A stretch of 64,000 nt of DNA from Perkinsus olseni (taxonomy: Eukaryota; Perkinsozoa; Perkinsida; Perkinsidae): contig JABANP010000275.1 in assembly GCA_013115135.1 (NCBI GenBank), forward strand, positions 1 to 64,000, given 5' to 3'. Under the pieces are notes generated by a model that saw nothing but the letters and a program-made list of their open reading frames with translations, was not told the origin of the DNA and did no database searches. Positions 47,141 to 59,170 of this stretch are shown here, piece by piece (position 1 is the stretch's first letter; the number at the start of each line of letters is the position of its first letter). Made by a program: the position numbers and the translations under genes.

Positions 47141-47881
47141 CGATACTTGGGTGGGCAAAAGGAGCCAGGAGATACCGTTTTGGGCCGTTCTGTTCGCGGA
47201 TTCCAGCGGTTACTTTCGGGGTAATGCGCAAGTAGTACGTGTGATCTCGTATGTAAGTTGAGTCAACTTAGTTGACCAATGTCCGACATTTCTAATCTGA
47301 GTCGGGATTCCTGACTTATGTGAGGCCTCGTATTGCAGTGTCAAACTTGAATGCGTCTTGAACATATCACACTTGGCTTTCTTCAATTCTTATTCAACTG
47401 GAATTCTTCGCAAATTTTCCTTGGCCGGAGCCACTGAAACATGATTATTTGCTATCTGAGAGACAACTCAGCTACCCCCTCACTGATTCAACCCAAGGAC
47501 TGCAGTGAAAGGTGAAAGAGGAATCGACGAAAAAGCCTGCCACCGAAGCGTGTGTGAGGCTGATGCATTAGGGCGCGTCGGCAAACACACATGACTGATC
47601 GCGGCAGATAATCGTCCACTAGGGGTATACCAAGATCTCTAATGAGATGAATATTGTTAAGAACATAGTGAATAGTTACTGGGTGATAGTATCTTCCAAA
47701 GATGATGAGCTCCAGCTTAAAGCTGTGTTGCATTGTGTCACGCGGCCACGGTAGAGAAAATGGACATCCATTCTCATTAAACATATGAAAACTGTTCACT
47801 AAAAAGTCGTCACGAAAGGCCTGCGTTGCCACATGCTTAATAGCCTAATGCAAGTTGATCATTGGATTGATCTTCACGTCG
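47141..47881. other. Spacer 3' of P450 B2
   Basis: A 114-codon minus-strand frame (47488-47832) has no recognised motif. Nothing else seen. Confidence 0.4.
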
Positions 47882-49932
47882 CTATGGTGCGCGACACCGC
47901 ATCCTCACAACCAAGTTTTTAGGACATGTCGTTAACGGATTCGAGAACTTAGGGGAGACGACCTGATCGTCGTGGAGGCGGAAATGGTCGAAGTTGCGGA
48001 GCAGGAGAACAGCGTTGCATAGGAGCTCTCTGATCGCCAGATGCCTCCCCGGGCACTGTCTCGGGCCAAAGCCGAACGCAATAAACTCCAACCGCTTCTC
48101 CTCGTCTATCGAATCGCCACTTGGCGTCAACCAACGCTCGGGCCTGACCAATAACGAGGCCTCCCACACCGCGACATAAGTACCTCGTGCAAGTTGTATA
48201 AGATAATGCCTTCCCCCTACATGAACTTCTGGCCTTCTTCATAACTCTCCTGCATCATCTGGCCTATCGGGAGGACAAGTCGAGTGCCGGCTTTCACCTC
48301 CTTTCCCGCTACTTCACAGTCGACAAGGGCTCTATTGATGCTAACTGGTACGGAGGGATTGAGCTGAGGACGTTCGATGCATTCGACGAACGATTCAATC
48401 ACCACAGTCGGAAATTCCTACTTGGAGTCGCCTCAGACTTACTCTAAGAGTCTCCAGAGCACACGCCTCAATGAAGGGCATGCTACGGATGGATTCAACT
48501 GATAGTTCTTCAATCGAGTCTGCTTCTCTCCTTGCTCTCTGCTGAATTTCTGGGTGAAGACAGAAGTTGGAGAGTAGCCACGACATGGCGCTGGCGGTAG
48601 TCTCTGCCCCACCACCAAGGTACCTTGGATAATATGGGCGCCCTCTTGACAATACCATACTGATAAGATGGAATCGGTTCACATGATGAGCGTATGTGCA
48701 AGTTCTTCTTCGCTGAATTCTCTTCCTGCACTATCCGGGAGGCTTTTGCACACATGAGGGCGACCCAGTCCATCTCTCACACGCCGACGAGTCGCGTCCA
48801 ATATTTTCGACTCGATACGTCGCCAACGCTGCGCGAACTGATGAACACAGTGTTCCTCAGGCGAGCACCAATGCAAACTTACCTCTCTAACTCCGGGGAA
48901 TACTAGTCGATAGAAGAAGCGGTCGTGGTAGAAGACACAAGAGGGGTTAAGAGTTAGCATGAAGCCATCGCTGATGAGGCTCCAAATCTCATCTTGCATC
49001 TCATCGGTGTAAAGTGGATCTGAAAAGCATCATGGACGCTCATGAGACGAGTAACCCAATGGCAACTTTTCGAAATGATTGGATTGTCCTCTCCCATGTA
49101 GACGGCCGAGGCTACTCTCGCAGCACACAGTTGGAGGTCTCTCACAGGACGCCATACGATGCGTCCCTCGCGGCCAGCAGATTCTCTGAGTCCTCTGATC
49201 TGCAACCCAAAGGCTTCGCCGACACAGCTTGAGAGGCTCCCACCCACCAAATTTTGCGCAGTGCTGCAGATCATGGGCAAGAGTTTGTCCAAGTTGGTCT
49301 CCGTCAGTGGACGTGACGATATTCTTCGGTGCTTCTTCCACAAGTCGCCCTCACTCATAGCCATATTGACACCGTCCATGATATTCTCAAAGTCGGGTGC
49401 GCTGAACTCTCTCGGCCTCCTCTTCATGACGCTTCGGTAGGTTGGGACGTCGGACACTACCAGCACTTGGCGAGCCGGCGTCCTGCGGAGACGGTATCTC
49501 CTTATCACAACAGAATGCCCACGAAGAGAGTCTGTAGGGCTCACTCTAACGATGCAAATGCCAGGACTCACTTGAAGCAACATATCTTCCCAAACTTCCG
49601 TGGCAAGACCATGAGTTCTTTGAACTGATCTTCTGTTGACATGAGAGCGAGTCGGAAGACGAAGCTCATCTGAGAGAGTCAGGAACTGGCTTCAAGCGAT
49701 CTCGCCAGCTCTTCCTAATTTGCAGAGGAGCCGGACGTGCACAAAGCCATTCTACCCCGGGTCCAGGGAACGGTGTCCGCTCCAACATTCTCTTGATCGC
49801 CTTCAAAAGCTTCAGCCCAATAACGCCAGCTGCAGCGGCAATGATTACAGACGACAGATTAAGGGACGGATAAATCTGCCCGTGCAGCCACCTTGGGAGT
49901 GAGGTTCTGAAAGAGCGTAGGAGCGCTGCCAT
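47882..49932 (-). CDS. Cytochrome P450 B2
   Basis: The best-preserved B-type gene. MAALLRSFRTSLPRWLHGQI, helix VIIAAAAGVIGLKLLKAI and hinge ERTPFPGPG are followed by VSDVPTYRSVMKRRPREFSA, C-helix WKKHRRISSRPLTE, VASAVYMGEDNP, CVFYHDRFFYRLVFPGV, I-helix GGGAETTASAMSWLL and ExxR as ETLR. A 25-nt intron (48418-48442) joins ETLR to EFPTVVIESFVECIERPQLN in frame. Then come LVDCEVAGKEVKAGTRLVLP, SYEEGQKFM, PERWLTPSGDSIDEEKRLEF and haem loop FGFGPRQCPGRHLA (Cys at 48053-48055). The stop follows RMRCRAP at 47882. The start is placed at the ATG matching B1 and B3, not an earlier in-frame ATG at 49995. Likely an active monooxygenase; substrate unknown. Confidence 0.83.
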
Positions 49933-51632
49933 TGATTGGGCTGCTTCACAACTGCAAGGGTTATTTCTGGTGGATTCCCCAAGCTCGTAACTCAATCCCG
50001 TGCGAATGCGGAATCGTGCTTAAGCTAGTGCCTCTAGCCTAGAGTAGACAGGGATTGCCGCGTCAGGACTGCAGCTGCAATGTTTCGAGAGACGAACTTG
50101 AATCTGCTGGATTGTCTTCGCCCCCGCAGAGCTGCTGGCCGCCGTCGCAGCTGGTCTCGACGCATGCGTGCATTGGCAAGCTGTGTCCCCGGCGCGCGCC
50201 TGCTCTTGTCTACCCGATGTAGACACGAGCCGGATCGAGTCGCACTCGCACTGACCAGAGTCTGAAGCTTGTAGACCAGTGACTCGCTGTCGCTGAGTGT
50301 CGAGGGCGGACTCACGACTCGTGAGCCACGAGTTGAACCCTCAGCTTGAGCACGAACGCTCTGATCACTCCACTAAGGATCGACGCCCCGTACGATGTGT
50401 ATGGGGCCCACGGCGCAGTTTGTATGAGCGCACCCTCCCTCACAACCCTTCTGCTGTCACTTCGAAGACCCGTGCGCTGTGTTGCCTCCAATCCCCAATT
50501 TATGGTGGCGCGATCCGCACCGTGTGGAAGGCTTTGCTTTTCCATTCCAGAGCTCGCTACCCCTCCGTTACTTTAAGAGCCTCAAGAGCTCTGAGAGGCT
50601 GCTTATGTGCCTGCGTGCGGCTCTGTACTCAAGTGTACGCCACTGGCCTGTCCACTGGCACATCCCCCAGCGACTAGCGCCTCAATTTCACCGAAGAACG
50701 TAATGGGGGTGCATATTGCTCGGGAGCGATGGCTGTCGAGGCAGTGTTTCTCCTCTGAATCAGAGGCTGAGCCCCCGAAGCTGTGACCAGTTTACAATAT
50801 CTCAGCGCGAGTCTCGTGTCACGTGACGGCAGGTACGTCATCACCCTGCCAACCTCCCAGTCCTCGGCGGGTTAAGAGATTTCGCAAGTTTTGGAACTCA
50901 TTAGTCGAGAACAACTAAATAACGGAGTTAGCTCGCTAGCGGAGTCCCTCACCGAAATCGCGGATCTATTTGGGAAGGTTTGTGATGACACCGATAGGTC
51001 AACGTACTACCCTGTTCCTATGATAATTACTAACTATTAGTTAGGCTGCCCTGGCGCACAGTCAGTTAGTCAGCATGTTGGGAGCGTGGTTTTCCCATCA
51101 TAGTGAACCACGTAATCCTCGTCTTGCGCCCATCATGGAATTGGTTTTGTCACCCACTGCTGGAAGACTGGATATATCCCGTTACCCGGATGAGTAGTGC
51201 TTCCGCCTAACGATTATTGGATCAATCGACACCAAGCGGAGGCTGCCAAGTCTCACCAAGTAGCAGAATGATTATGCGCAGTGTCATTACGACGGAGTCT
51301 TAATGACAATGCGACGGAGTCCGGCGCATTGTTCCTCGAGCTGGGCTACGTTAAGCCTTCAATTCCTTCATTTCACTGTTGTCGAATATATTCTCTGTCT
51401 GTTCTCTCTGAAGAAGAGTTCCGAGTTCAGTACAACCCTATGTCCCAAATAACCCGTCCTACTATCAAGAACTCGAAGACGTCTCCCAAGGAAACTAGAT
51501 GTCCACTACTGAGTTATGTATGCGTAAGCGTATGATAAGAGATTAAGAAGATGGCAATAATGCCATGATGCTCATGATCCGATCATCGGAGGTGAAGGAT
51601 CCAAGCTGAATCTTGTATAGACTTATGAGTGT
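49933..51632. other. Spacer between P450 B2 and B3
   Basis: No confident gene. 50297-50677 is open on the plus strand but featureless. 50150-50240 shares CTCGACGCATGC and CGGCGCGCGCCTGCTC with 42330-42430, so part of the B 5' flank was duplicated with the gene. Confidence 0.45.
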
Positions 51633-53753
51633 CTACGCGGATCGACGCTTCATTGTTATGACCAGATTGTGAGGAGCGGATGATACCAGATTCGATAGTT
51701 TCGGGGAGACAGCCTGTTGTTCAGCAAGGCGGAAATCGTCGAAGTGGCGCAGCAAAAGCGCGGAGTAGCATAGGAGCTGTTTTAGTGCCAGATGCTTTCC
51801 CGGGCACTGTCTCGGACCAAAACCGAACGCGATGAGCTCTAATCGCTTCTCCTCATCTATCGAATCACCACTCGGCGTCAACCAACGCTCTGGCCTGCCC
51901 ATAGGATTCGAATTAACACGTTAGCACGCGATGGCGAAGACGTGAGCAGACACGATCGAGATTGCCATAGGGCCGGTTACCCACATGAACTTATCGCCAT
52001 CCTCATAGCTCTCCCTCATCATTTGAGCGATTGGAAAGATGAGTCGCGTGCCGGCCTTAATGGGCTTCCCTGCCACCTCACAATCGACAAGGGCTTTGGT
52101 GAAGCTTATTGGGGCGGACGGCTTGAGCTGAAGCCCACCAGACAAAATGACGTTCAAGGCCCTCGACGAGGGTCTGAAGCGTTTCAGACGTACTCTGACA
52201 CTCTCCAAAGGCGCACGCCTCGATGAAGGGCATGCTATGGATGGAGTCGACTGATAGTTCTCCGATCGAGTCTGCTTCTCTCCTTGCTCTCTGTTGAATC
52301 TCCGGGTGAAGACAGAAACTGGATAGTAGCCAGGACATGGCGCTGGCAGTGGTCTCCGATCCGCCAGCAATATACCTGAGCTGATGGAATGTTAGTTATG
52401 GCGTTGCCATGGACAGTAACCATGATCCACCGATAGCAGTTCCGCAGCTGCACGGCCCACTCCACTACTGGGAGTCGTGAGCTACGCTCCGCTACAGAAT
52501 ACAACTAGGATTGTGATAACTTTCTTACAGCAGGAGCGTATCTACGAGCTCCGTTTCGCTGTACGCAGTTCCCGCACTTTCCATGAGGCTTTTGTGGAGA
52601 TGGTGGCGATCAAATCCAGCCTCCACCTGTCGACGAATGTCGACCGCCAATTTAGCTTGAATACGTTTCAAACGCTGCGCGAACTGAGAAACACAGCGTC
52701 TGGGACACCAGTGGGCTGAAGGGGGATGTACCTTCCTAACTCCGGGGAATATGAGCTTATACAAGAATCGATCGTGATAGAGGACACAAGTGGGGTACAG
52801 AGTTATCATGAACGCCTCGCTGACGAGGCTCCAGATCTCCTCCTGCATCTCAGTAGTGAATAGCAGGCCTGATATGCCATGGACATTCTCGCAGCTAGTG
52901 ACGCATTGGTGACCTTTTGAAGGGGTCGGGTTCTCTTCGCCCATGTAGACAGCTGTAGCGATCCTTGCAGCGCACAGCCGAAGGTCTTTCGTGGGGCGCC
53001 ATACGACATGTCCGTCCTTGTCAGCGGACTCCTGAAGACTTCCAACCTAAGATGCATAGAAAGTTCCGAGGGAATCCACGACGAGTGACTCACCCGTTTC
53101 TGAGCGGTCTTGGCCATCATGGGCACTAGCTTGTCTAGGTTGGCCTCCGTCAGAGGACGTGATGATATCCTTCGATGCTTTCTCCAGCTAGAACCCTCAG
53201 TAGTGGACATATTAACAAGATCCATGATATTCTCCAGATCGGATCCGCTGAACTCTTTCGGCCTCCTCTTCATGACGCTTTGGTAAGTAAGGACGTCGGT
53301 TGCTACCACCACTTGACGAGACGGCGTTCTGCGAGGGAGAAGTGTTCGAGACAGGTGAGCAGCCCATCAGAGCAAGTCTCAGGCGTTGAGCGTCGCGGCC
53401 CACTTGAAGCAGCAGATTTTTCCGAATTTCCTCGGCATGGCCATGAGCTCCTTGAACTGGTCATCTAGTGACATGAGAGCAAGTCGAAAGACAAAACCGA
53501 CCTGAAGACGCCGAAAGGCTTGTAGCCTCATAGCTCCACCTCATGCAGGCTCTTAGCGCTGATGATGGTCTCTTACCCCGGGTCCTGGGAACGGTGCCCG
53601 CTCAAACATTCTCTTGATCATCTTCAACACCTTCAGCCCAATAACGCCAGCTGCGGCCGCAATGATTACTGATGACAGCTTAAGGGGCGGATGATTCTGC
53701 CCTCGGAGCCACCTTGGGAGCGAAGCTTCGAAGAAGTGTAGGAGCCCTGGCAT
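51633..53753 (-). CDS. Cytochrome P450 B3, probably frameshifted
   Basis: B-type paralogue. MPGLLHFFEASLPRWLRGQN, helix VIIAAAAGVIGLKVL, ERAPFPGPG, SVMKRRPKEFSGSDLENIMD, C-helix WRKHRRISSRPLTE, ARIATAVYMGEENPTP, I-helix ETTASAMSWLLSSF, KALVDCEVAGKPIKAGTRLI, PERWLTPSGDSIDEEKRLEL and haem loop FGFGPRQCPGKHLA (Cys at 51804-51806), with the stop after KRRSA. Near 52215 an extra T relative to B1/B2 moves the ExxR codons (ESVR) out of frame with the preceding exon, and the following 60 bp do not restore one frame with simple splicing. The copy may be a young pseudogene or contain sequence errors; the rest is well conserved. Confidence 0.75.
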
Positions 53754-54648
53754 TGTTTGAGCTGCTGGAAAGCTCCACTTACAGGATGTGCGGTCGCATC
53801 CCGCCCCGCGCCGAATTGTATGCTGGCGATTGGATACACTGGTCGAGTTTGCAAACGGTACTAGTCACCGTCATTGGTCGCGTCGCCCGGAAAAGTTGTG
53901 GCTCTCCGCTGAGGTAATGGCAAAGTCTCGCTATGCGCATGCGTTTAGTCCGGGGTGCACTATAGGGACAATTACCTTCATTGCTGCTACGTACCCACCT
54001 TGCTCCATCCTACTGCACCATAACTCGGTGCAGTGTGGCTATCTAAGGCGCGTCTCAAAGAAAGATAGGACCGGACTGGAGAGGAGCTCTGAGAGAACTG
54101 ATCTCGCTGTGGATTACGGTTGAACGTATGTTCCATAGCTGTAGTGAATCGCTTTTCCAATCATTGATACATCATATGATCTGTCCCCATGGCCTGTATA
54201 GGGCATCGAGCGCTCTTTGTGTATTGTCTCTAGCGTGAGGCTAGTAGTCACTATTGAGACCCACGTTGTAATGTATGCTTACCTTAGGTAAGTTACCTAA
54301 GAAGTATCAAGAGTCTAACCCCTTTCTCCTATGTCACAGTTTCCGTCGAGTTCTAAGGGAGGGAGCTTCCTGCTGTCTCTAGTGGGCGGTTTGGTCAAGC
54401 CGGGAACACTACAGTCGGTACTCGATGCAGGTTTTCTTGCTTTTGCTGATCACGAACACCGACCGATTGGTGGCTCAGATGAATGTGGTACTTCTTCAGC
54501 TCGGAGTGAGTTTGCTAAAGCGATTGGGCCTGACGCCTAACTTATTCATTTGCTGAGGCCTGAGAAGATGGAAGCTCTTGGGGCTAAACTTCATGTCGGC
54601 TTCCCATGTTGGATCCTAATTGGGGAAACGCAAAAACCCAACTAAGGT
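53754..54648. other. Spacer 5' of P450 B3
   Basis: A 69-codon plus-strand frame (54331-54540) has no motif. A palindrome CTTACCTTAGGTAAG lies near 54280. No gene supported. Confidence 0.4.
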
Positions 54649-54670
54649 CTTGAGCCAAGACGGCTACGGA
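54649..54670 (-). ncRNA. Spliced-leader-like sequence (relict or SL RNA fragment)
   Basis: The reverse complement reads CCGTAGCCGTCTTGGCTCAA followed by G, preceded by T. It matches the 22-nt dinoflagellate/Perkinsus spliced leader as I recall it, with about one substitution in the middle. It is followed by ACCTTAG rather than a GT donor, so it is not a standard SL RNA gene. It looks more like a leader captured by retroposition of a trans-spliced mRNA. No downstream reading frame is preserved. Confidence 0.55.
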
Positions 54671-54849
54671 TCATATACGGAATAATACTCAGCATGCAAC
54701 TCATCGCAACACTTTGAATTCAGCCTCATCAACTCGAACAGTTTCACAGCCAGCCGTTTCGGCGCCGTCCCATAAGATATCTAGGGCGCCGGAACTGCGC
54801 ACGCCACAGACCCGACCGGAGGACCAGTAACGGCGGGGACGTCGAACAC

Positions 54850-56310
54850 CAGGAACCCGTTCAAGTGCTCAGCCACTCCGAGTTCCGAGTCCTAGTTGCA
54901 TTTTCCTAGTTCCGAGACCTAGTAAATGACCTCCGAGCTGCAGTTTGTTCAAGTGTTCCAGCGCGGAAAGGCGCACTTTCCGAGAGCTTTCTCCGAGTAA
55001 TCTTCCCGAGCGGTTGTGCAGTGCATTCAAGTGCCACCTACGAGTCACGGCTGGGACTCGGAACCCACTCTGGCTCGATTTTACAACACAAAGCATCAGT
55101 GACAGCACATATCAAGACATCTCGAGAAAATTATGTGAAGCAGAAAACTGAGTACTACCGTTCGCTTTGCGAGAAGCTGAAAGCCGAACTCGGGGTGGGA
55201 ATCCCACCGTGGGATTGTCGAAAGACTAAACTATTTCTCAAGCATGGCTCGCAGATTATTTCCCTCATTATTGGTAGGCTACTAGCTTGCAGCTACATTG
55301 TCTATTTCGAGTGAAAGATTGTTTTCTACTAGTTAGTAACACATTAGGGGGCCTTGCGATGATTGGGGACTGCGTGAGTGTGATGGTAGATACTTTTCTG
55401 TGGAGTCCTTGCGTTGTGTTTCACGGAGGGGACTCGGAAACACTACCCCCTATCGCTAGGACTCGGAATGCGTGATTTGAGGGGAAAATAGCCGCACCTG
55501 AACAGCCAACTAGGTATATGTTGTCGTGCTACTCGGAATTCACCGGATCCGAGAACTCGGATTCTGAGCTCGGATGATTCACTCACTTGAACAACATTTT
55601 TTTCTCCGAGCTCAGGGAAGTTACTTTTCCGCAAAGACCCTGAAAACTTTTCGTACTTGGAACTCGGAAAGCTCAGCACTTTAATCGACAATCGTGAAAT
55701 CGCCTCACTCGGAACCGAGTGACACGATTTCCGAGCTCGGAAAAAAGCTCGGATTTTAGAACGCACTTTAATTCATAGTTTTTATCCAAACTCGGAAAAG
55801 CCGCTTTTCCGAGAACTTGGACTCGGAAATCAGAGCACTTTAATCGGCTCCAGCTGAGACACCAGTAGCAACAGAGATGCGCATCCCAACACGAGAAAGA
55901 AGCGGCTCATCTATGAGACTGTCTTCGGTCTCATCACCAGTCGCTGGACTGAACCCCCTTCCTAACGCCTGGGGCCTATTCAAGTGCTTTTCGTTTCCGG
56001 GTGTTCACTTTTTCCGGGTGTTCGTTTTCGTTGCTTGCGTAGTGTTCACTCGGAAAGGCAGGGGCTCGGAATCAGTACCTGTTTCTTGTCGGAAAATTTT
56101 TCCTCCTAAACTGATCCCATGAGCCGCACTTGAATCTAGACCTCGGATTTCCAGCTCGTAGAAGTGCAACTTGGATTCGGAAAAGTTTCGCCGAGCGCTC
56201 GGACCGAGCACTCAGCTCGGAAATTCACTTGAATGCATTATTCCATCCCGAGTTCGGAAGGGATGCCCTTCCGACTACCCGGACTCGGAAAAAGGGGCAC
56301 TTGAATAGGC
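54850..56310. repeat. Field of degenerate CTCGGAA / CACTTGAA repeats
   Basis: Over about 1.4 kb the words ACTCGGAAA, GAGCTCGGA, TTCCGAG, TTCAAGTG, CACTTGAA and GCACTTTAATC recur dozens of times, spaced roughly 60-130 bp, in both orientations. Local hairpins form, such as CTCGGAAAAGCCGCTTTTCCGAG near 55791. No frame persists. It looks like a diverged satellite or an array of foldback units. Confidence 0.65.
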
Positions 56311-57006
56311 CCCTGGTCGTTTAACCGTAGTTGAGTAAGTTGACCCTCCTGTTCGATGGGGACAATCGTTGTGTCGGACCGACACAACGACACCGACACT
56401 GTCGGTATTTGCGCACCCGGAGCTTCGTGATGGCCCTGGTTGAGCTTTCTCACGCGTCACCGTGACTCCGTCACGTAGTCAGTTCTGGGTCCGTTACCAT
56501 CCACCTTCCCGAGCGAAGCGCCATCGGACCTATCACGGGTCACCTGTGGCAGCTGTCCCAGGGGTCGTGTTCTCACAAACGGTGCGCTGTAGCGTCGGCC
56601 CGTGCAGATGGGAGGGTACAGACAGAATCACGTGAGCTTTCCTTGGGCGGAGACGAAGGAAGTTCGACGAGCCTTCCTTAAAGTTTCTACACCACTTGTT
56701 AGTTGACTTCATTAAATGATGTGCATATTGACCGCAACGCGAATCACAAGATGAGGTAGCGATAATGCAACGGTGCGACTATTAGTCACGATCCGTGAGT
56801 AGACAATTGTCACTTTGCCTCTTCACTTGGCCAGTGTGCTTCAATCATCCAAACAGACCAATCTTCGTCGTGCTGCTTTTCGTTGCCTCGTGGCTCATTC
56901 GTGAATCTTCTCGTGGCTTCCGCTCTGACCTGAATAAGAGTCCCTCTGAGCTTCCCAGCTCCTGACGAAGCAACTCCAATATCGCCCTAGTCCCCGGGAG
57001 ACCTCC

Positions 57007-57321
57007 GTGATCGAGGACTCACTCTTCGTCAGCCGAGCTGATATCTTTCTTCGCTGTCGTCTGAGTATCCGTCTGCTTACTTTGTCCAGTCGTAGTACTG
57101 GTCACTGCACTACAGCCTGTAACACTGTGATTCGCTCGTTGCTTCACCACGTGACTGGTGTCGATGCGGTACAGCTGGATCGAAAGAACGCCGTTGAACA
57201 GCGAAATGCCATTAGGCTGCGGCTGAAAAAATATGACATAATTTTCAGAAAATTATTTTCTGCTAAGAACTCCGCGATACCGTCCGACCATCGACAAGAC
57301 CGCATCATGTATGAGAGATGA
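57007..57321 (+). CDS. Possible C-terminal exon, unknown
   Basis: A 104-codon plus-strand frame ends RLKKYDIIFRKLFSAKNSAI then DRIMYER-stop; its last half is charged and helix-like. The minus strand over the same bases is also open as part of another candidate gene, so only one is real. Confidence 0.25.
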   Translation: MIEDSLFVSRADIFLRCRLSIRLLTLSSRSTGHCTTACNTVIRSLLHHVTGVDAVQLDRKNAVEQRNAIRLRLKKYDIIFRKLFSAKNSAIPSDHRQDRIMYER

Positions 57322-57329
57322 TCAGCAGG

Positions 57330-59170
57330 AGCAGTCCTCACCACAGGCCTATACATGATGCCAGCGTCGTCCCCTGCTGTGTTGCGCGTCTTGCTGGCCA
57401 TGGTAGGGCTTCCGAGCCAGAACCAACGATGCACTGATCCATAGGCGATGGTATTCTCGGTGAAATTGCACCGACTTGTCGCATCCTCTGGCATGGGTTT
57501 GACCAACTGAAAGCACCCTTCATGGACTCCCTGAGGAAGAAGGAGCAACGCAGGGTGAAGCGCTTACCATGCACGACAACCACTCCCGTTTGACGACAGA
57601 CACCTCCACATCATCGAAGGACACACCAGGCTGAGTGGAAGAAGTTCGCGACCGAGGAGAGCCCTCCATTCGACCTACTGCTTCGATATCGATGTGTTTG
57701 ATGATCGTCCTGCCATCTCGGTCCAGCGTCTCATAAACGCTACTCCTAGGAACCAACGAGGGCTCACCGGCCATGAGGCTCTGCGTCACTGGTACGACTG
57801 AGGTAAGGTGAGCTCTGTAACATACAGTGGCCATGAGCTTACCCTTCCCTGCCTCTCCGATAGTGGACGTGGGGGCGCGGACCACTAGCCTAGCTTCGTA
57901 ATCACGGCGAGGGGCTGACGAACAACACGCCATCGCTGGGAGAAGTGATGCTGCTCAGCCTACTCTGAGTGAGGCCGATCTTCCGACAGACCGTCTCTCC
58001 CCATGATGGTGTCTTCTCAGTCCTTGCCTTAACGACATCGACCGTCATCAAACCGTCATCACCACAGCACTCAGCAGCCTCTTCAACAGGCGAAGAAGGG
58101 GCAGCAGCCTGACGACGGCCCTGCATCAGGAAGGAACACAACAAGTCTTACTGTATCCGCTGCGTCATCATGTCCATCCACAACGGCGACAGGGGTCACC
58201 ACCGCGCAGTACCTTGAAGGCAGAATTGCTTCACCCTTTACCACATCCGCTCACCTCACAAGGGTCCTCTGCAGGCCTCTTCTGATCAGATCGATGGGCG
58301 AGTTGAAGACGCCATTGGCACCGTCATCAATCGAAGCAGCGCTCTTGGCCGGCTCGAAGGCTGTAGCCCCGCGCAGCAGAAGTAGTAGCTCGTTCCGGAT
58401 TTGACGGAGGGCCTAGAAGACGCCAGTGCCGCCTACACCTAGCGACTCGGACCCACCTCGGCGCTCTCCGACTCGGTTGCCACAGCGTAGTGCTTGGTCA
58501 TGATGGAGTGGTGCTGCCGCATCCCGGCGGTATCTCTGTTGGTGGCCATCGCCATCCTGGACGGGCAAGCACAGAAGGCGTAGTCCTTATAGGAGGTAGG
58601 GTGAAGTAGTGGCTGAGAAGAGACGAAGATGAGCGTCCCGACGTGAGGCAGGAGGTTTACTCTAGAGCCATCACCACCGACAGCGTTGCGGTACAGTGAG
58701 TCGAGCTGATGGTGGAAGGCCGACAACAGCTGGTCCATATTATTGCAACCTGACACGACCATACAACAGGCCTGAAAGAGAAGGGCTGCTTCCCACCTGG
58801 TATGAGATGGAGCACGGTGACTGGTGTATTGGTCCGTGATGCGCGGATGAGGACCTCCTCGAGAGCACGCTGCTCATCCACGGTCAGAGATCCCACCACG
58901 AAGAATACCTGAAGGGACCGCTGCCATGCCTCAGCCTGTGCCGCCCTCACACCGACATGATCTGAGAGGCTCGCCACAATCTCCCTCACGCAGTCGTACG
59001 TCGCGGCTCTCTCCGCCGCTGACGCTGGTGGCGGGGCTGTCTTCAATGCTCCACTGAGAACAGCAGCAGGCTCTCGACAAACACGCCAACTCGAAGCCTA
59101 CCTTGCCGCGGCATTTATGGAGCCTCTCGCTCGAAGCATCATCATCCCCGTTTGCTGGCCACACCCTGTT
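57330..59170 (-). CDS. Multi-exon gene, unknown; possible VWA-like segment
   Basis: Coding-looking minus-strand exons in order: CGQQTGMMMLRARGSINAAA (59160-59100); TAPPPASAAERAATYDCVRE then SLQVFFVVGSLTVDEQRALE and VLIRASRTNTPVTVLHLIPG (59040-58790), which weakly resembles the central beta-alpha-beta of a von Willebrand A or copine domain; NNMDQLLSAFHHQLDSLYRN then VNLLPHVGTLIFVSSQPLLH (58750-58600); ETVCRKIGLTQSRLSSITSP (58000-57930); RDYEARLVVRAPTSTIGEAG; YETLDRDGRTIIKHIDIEAV (57730-57670). The 3' end near 57330 is approximate. Whether all exons belong to one gene is uncertain. Confidence 0.4.

Noticed and set aside
54331..54540. Retroposed gene behind the spliced-leader-like sequence
   Set aside because: This frame is on the plus strand and lies on the other strand from the leader; the minus strand downstream of the leader has no sustained frame.
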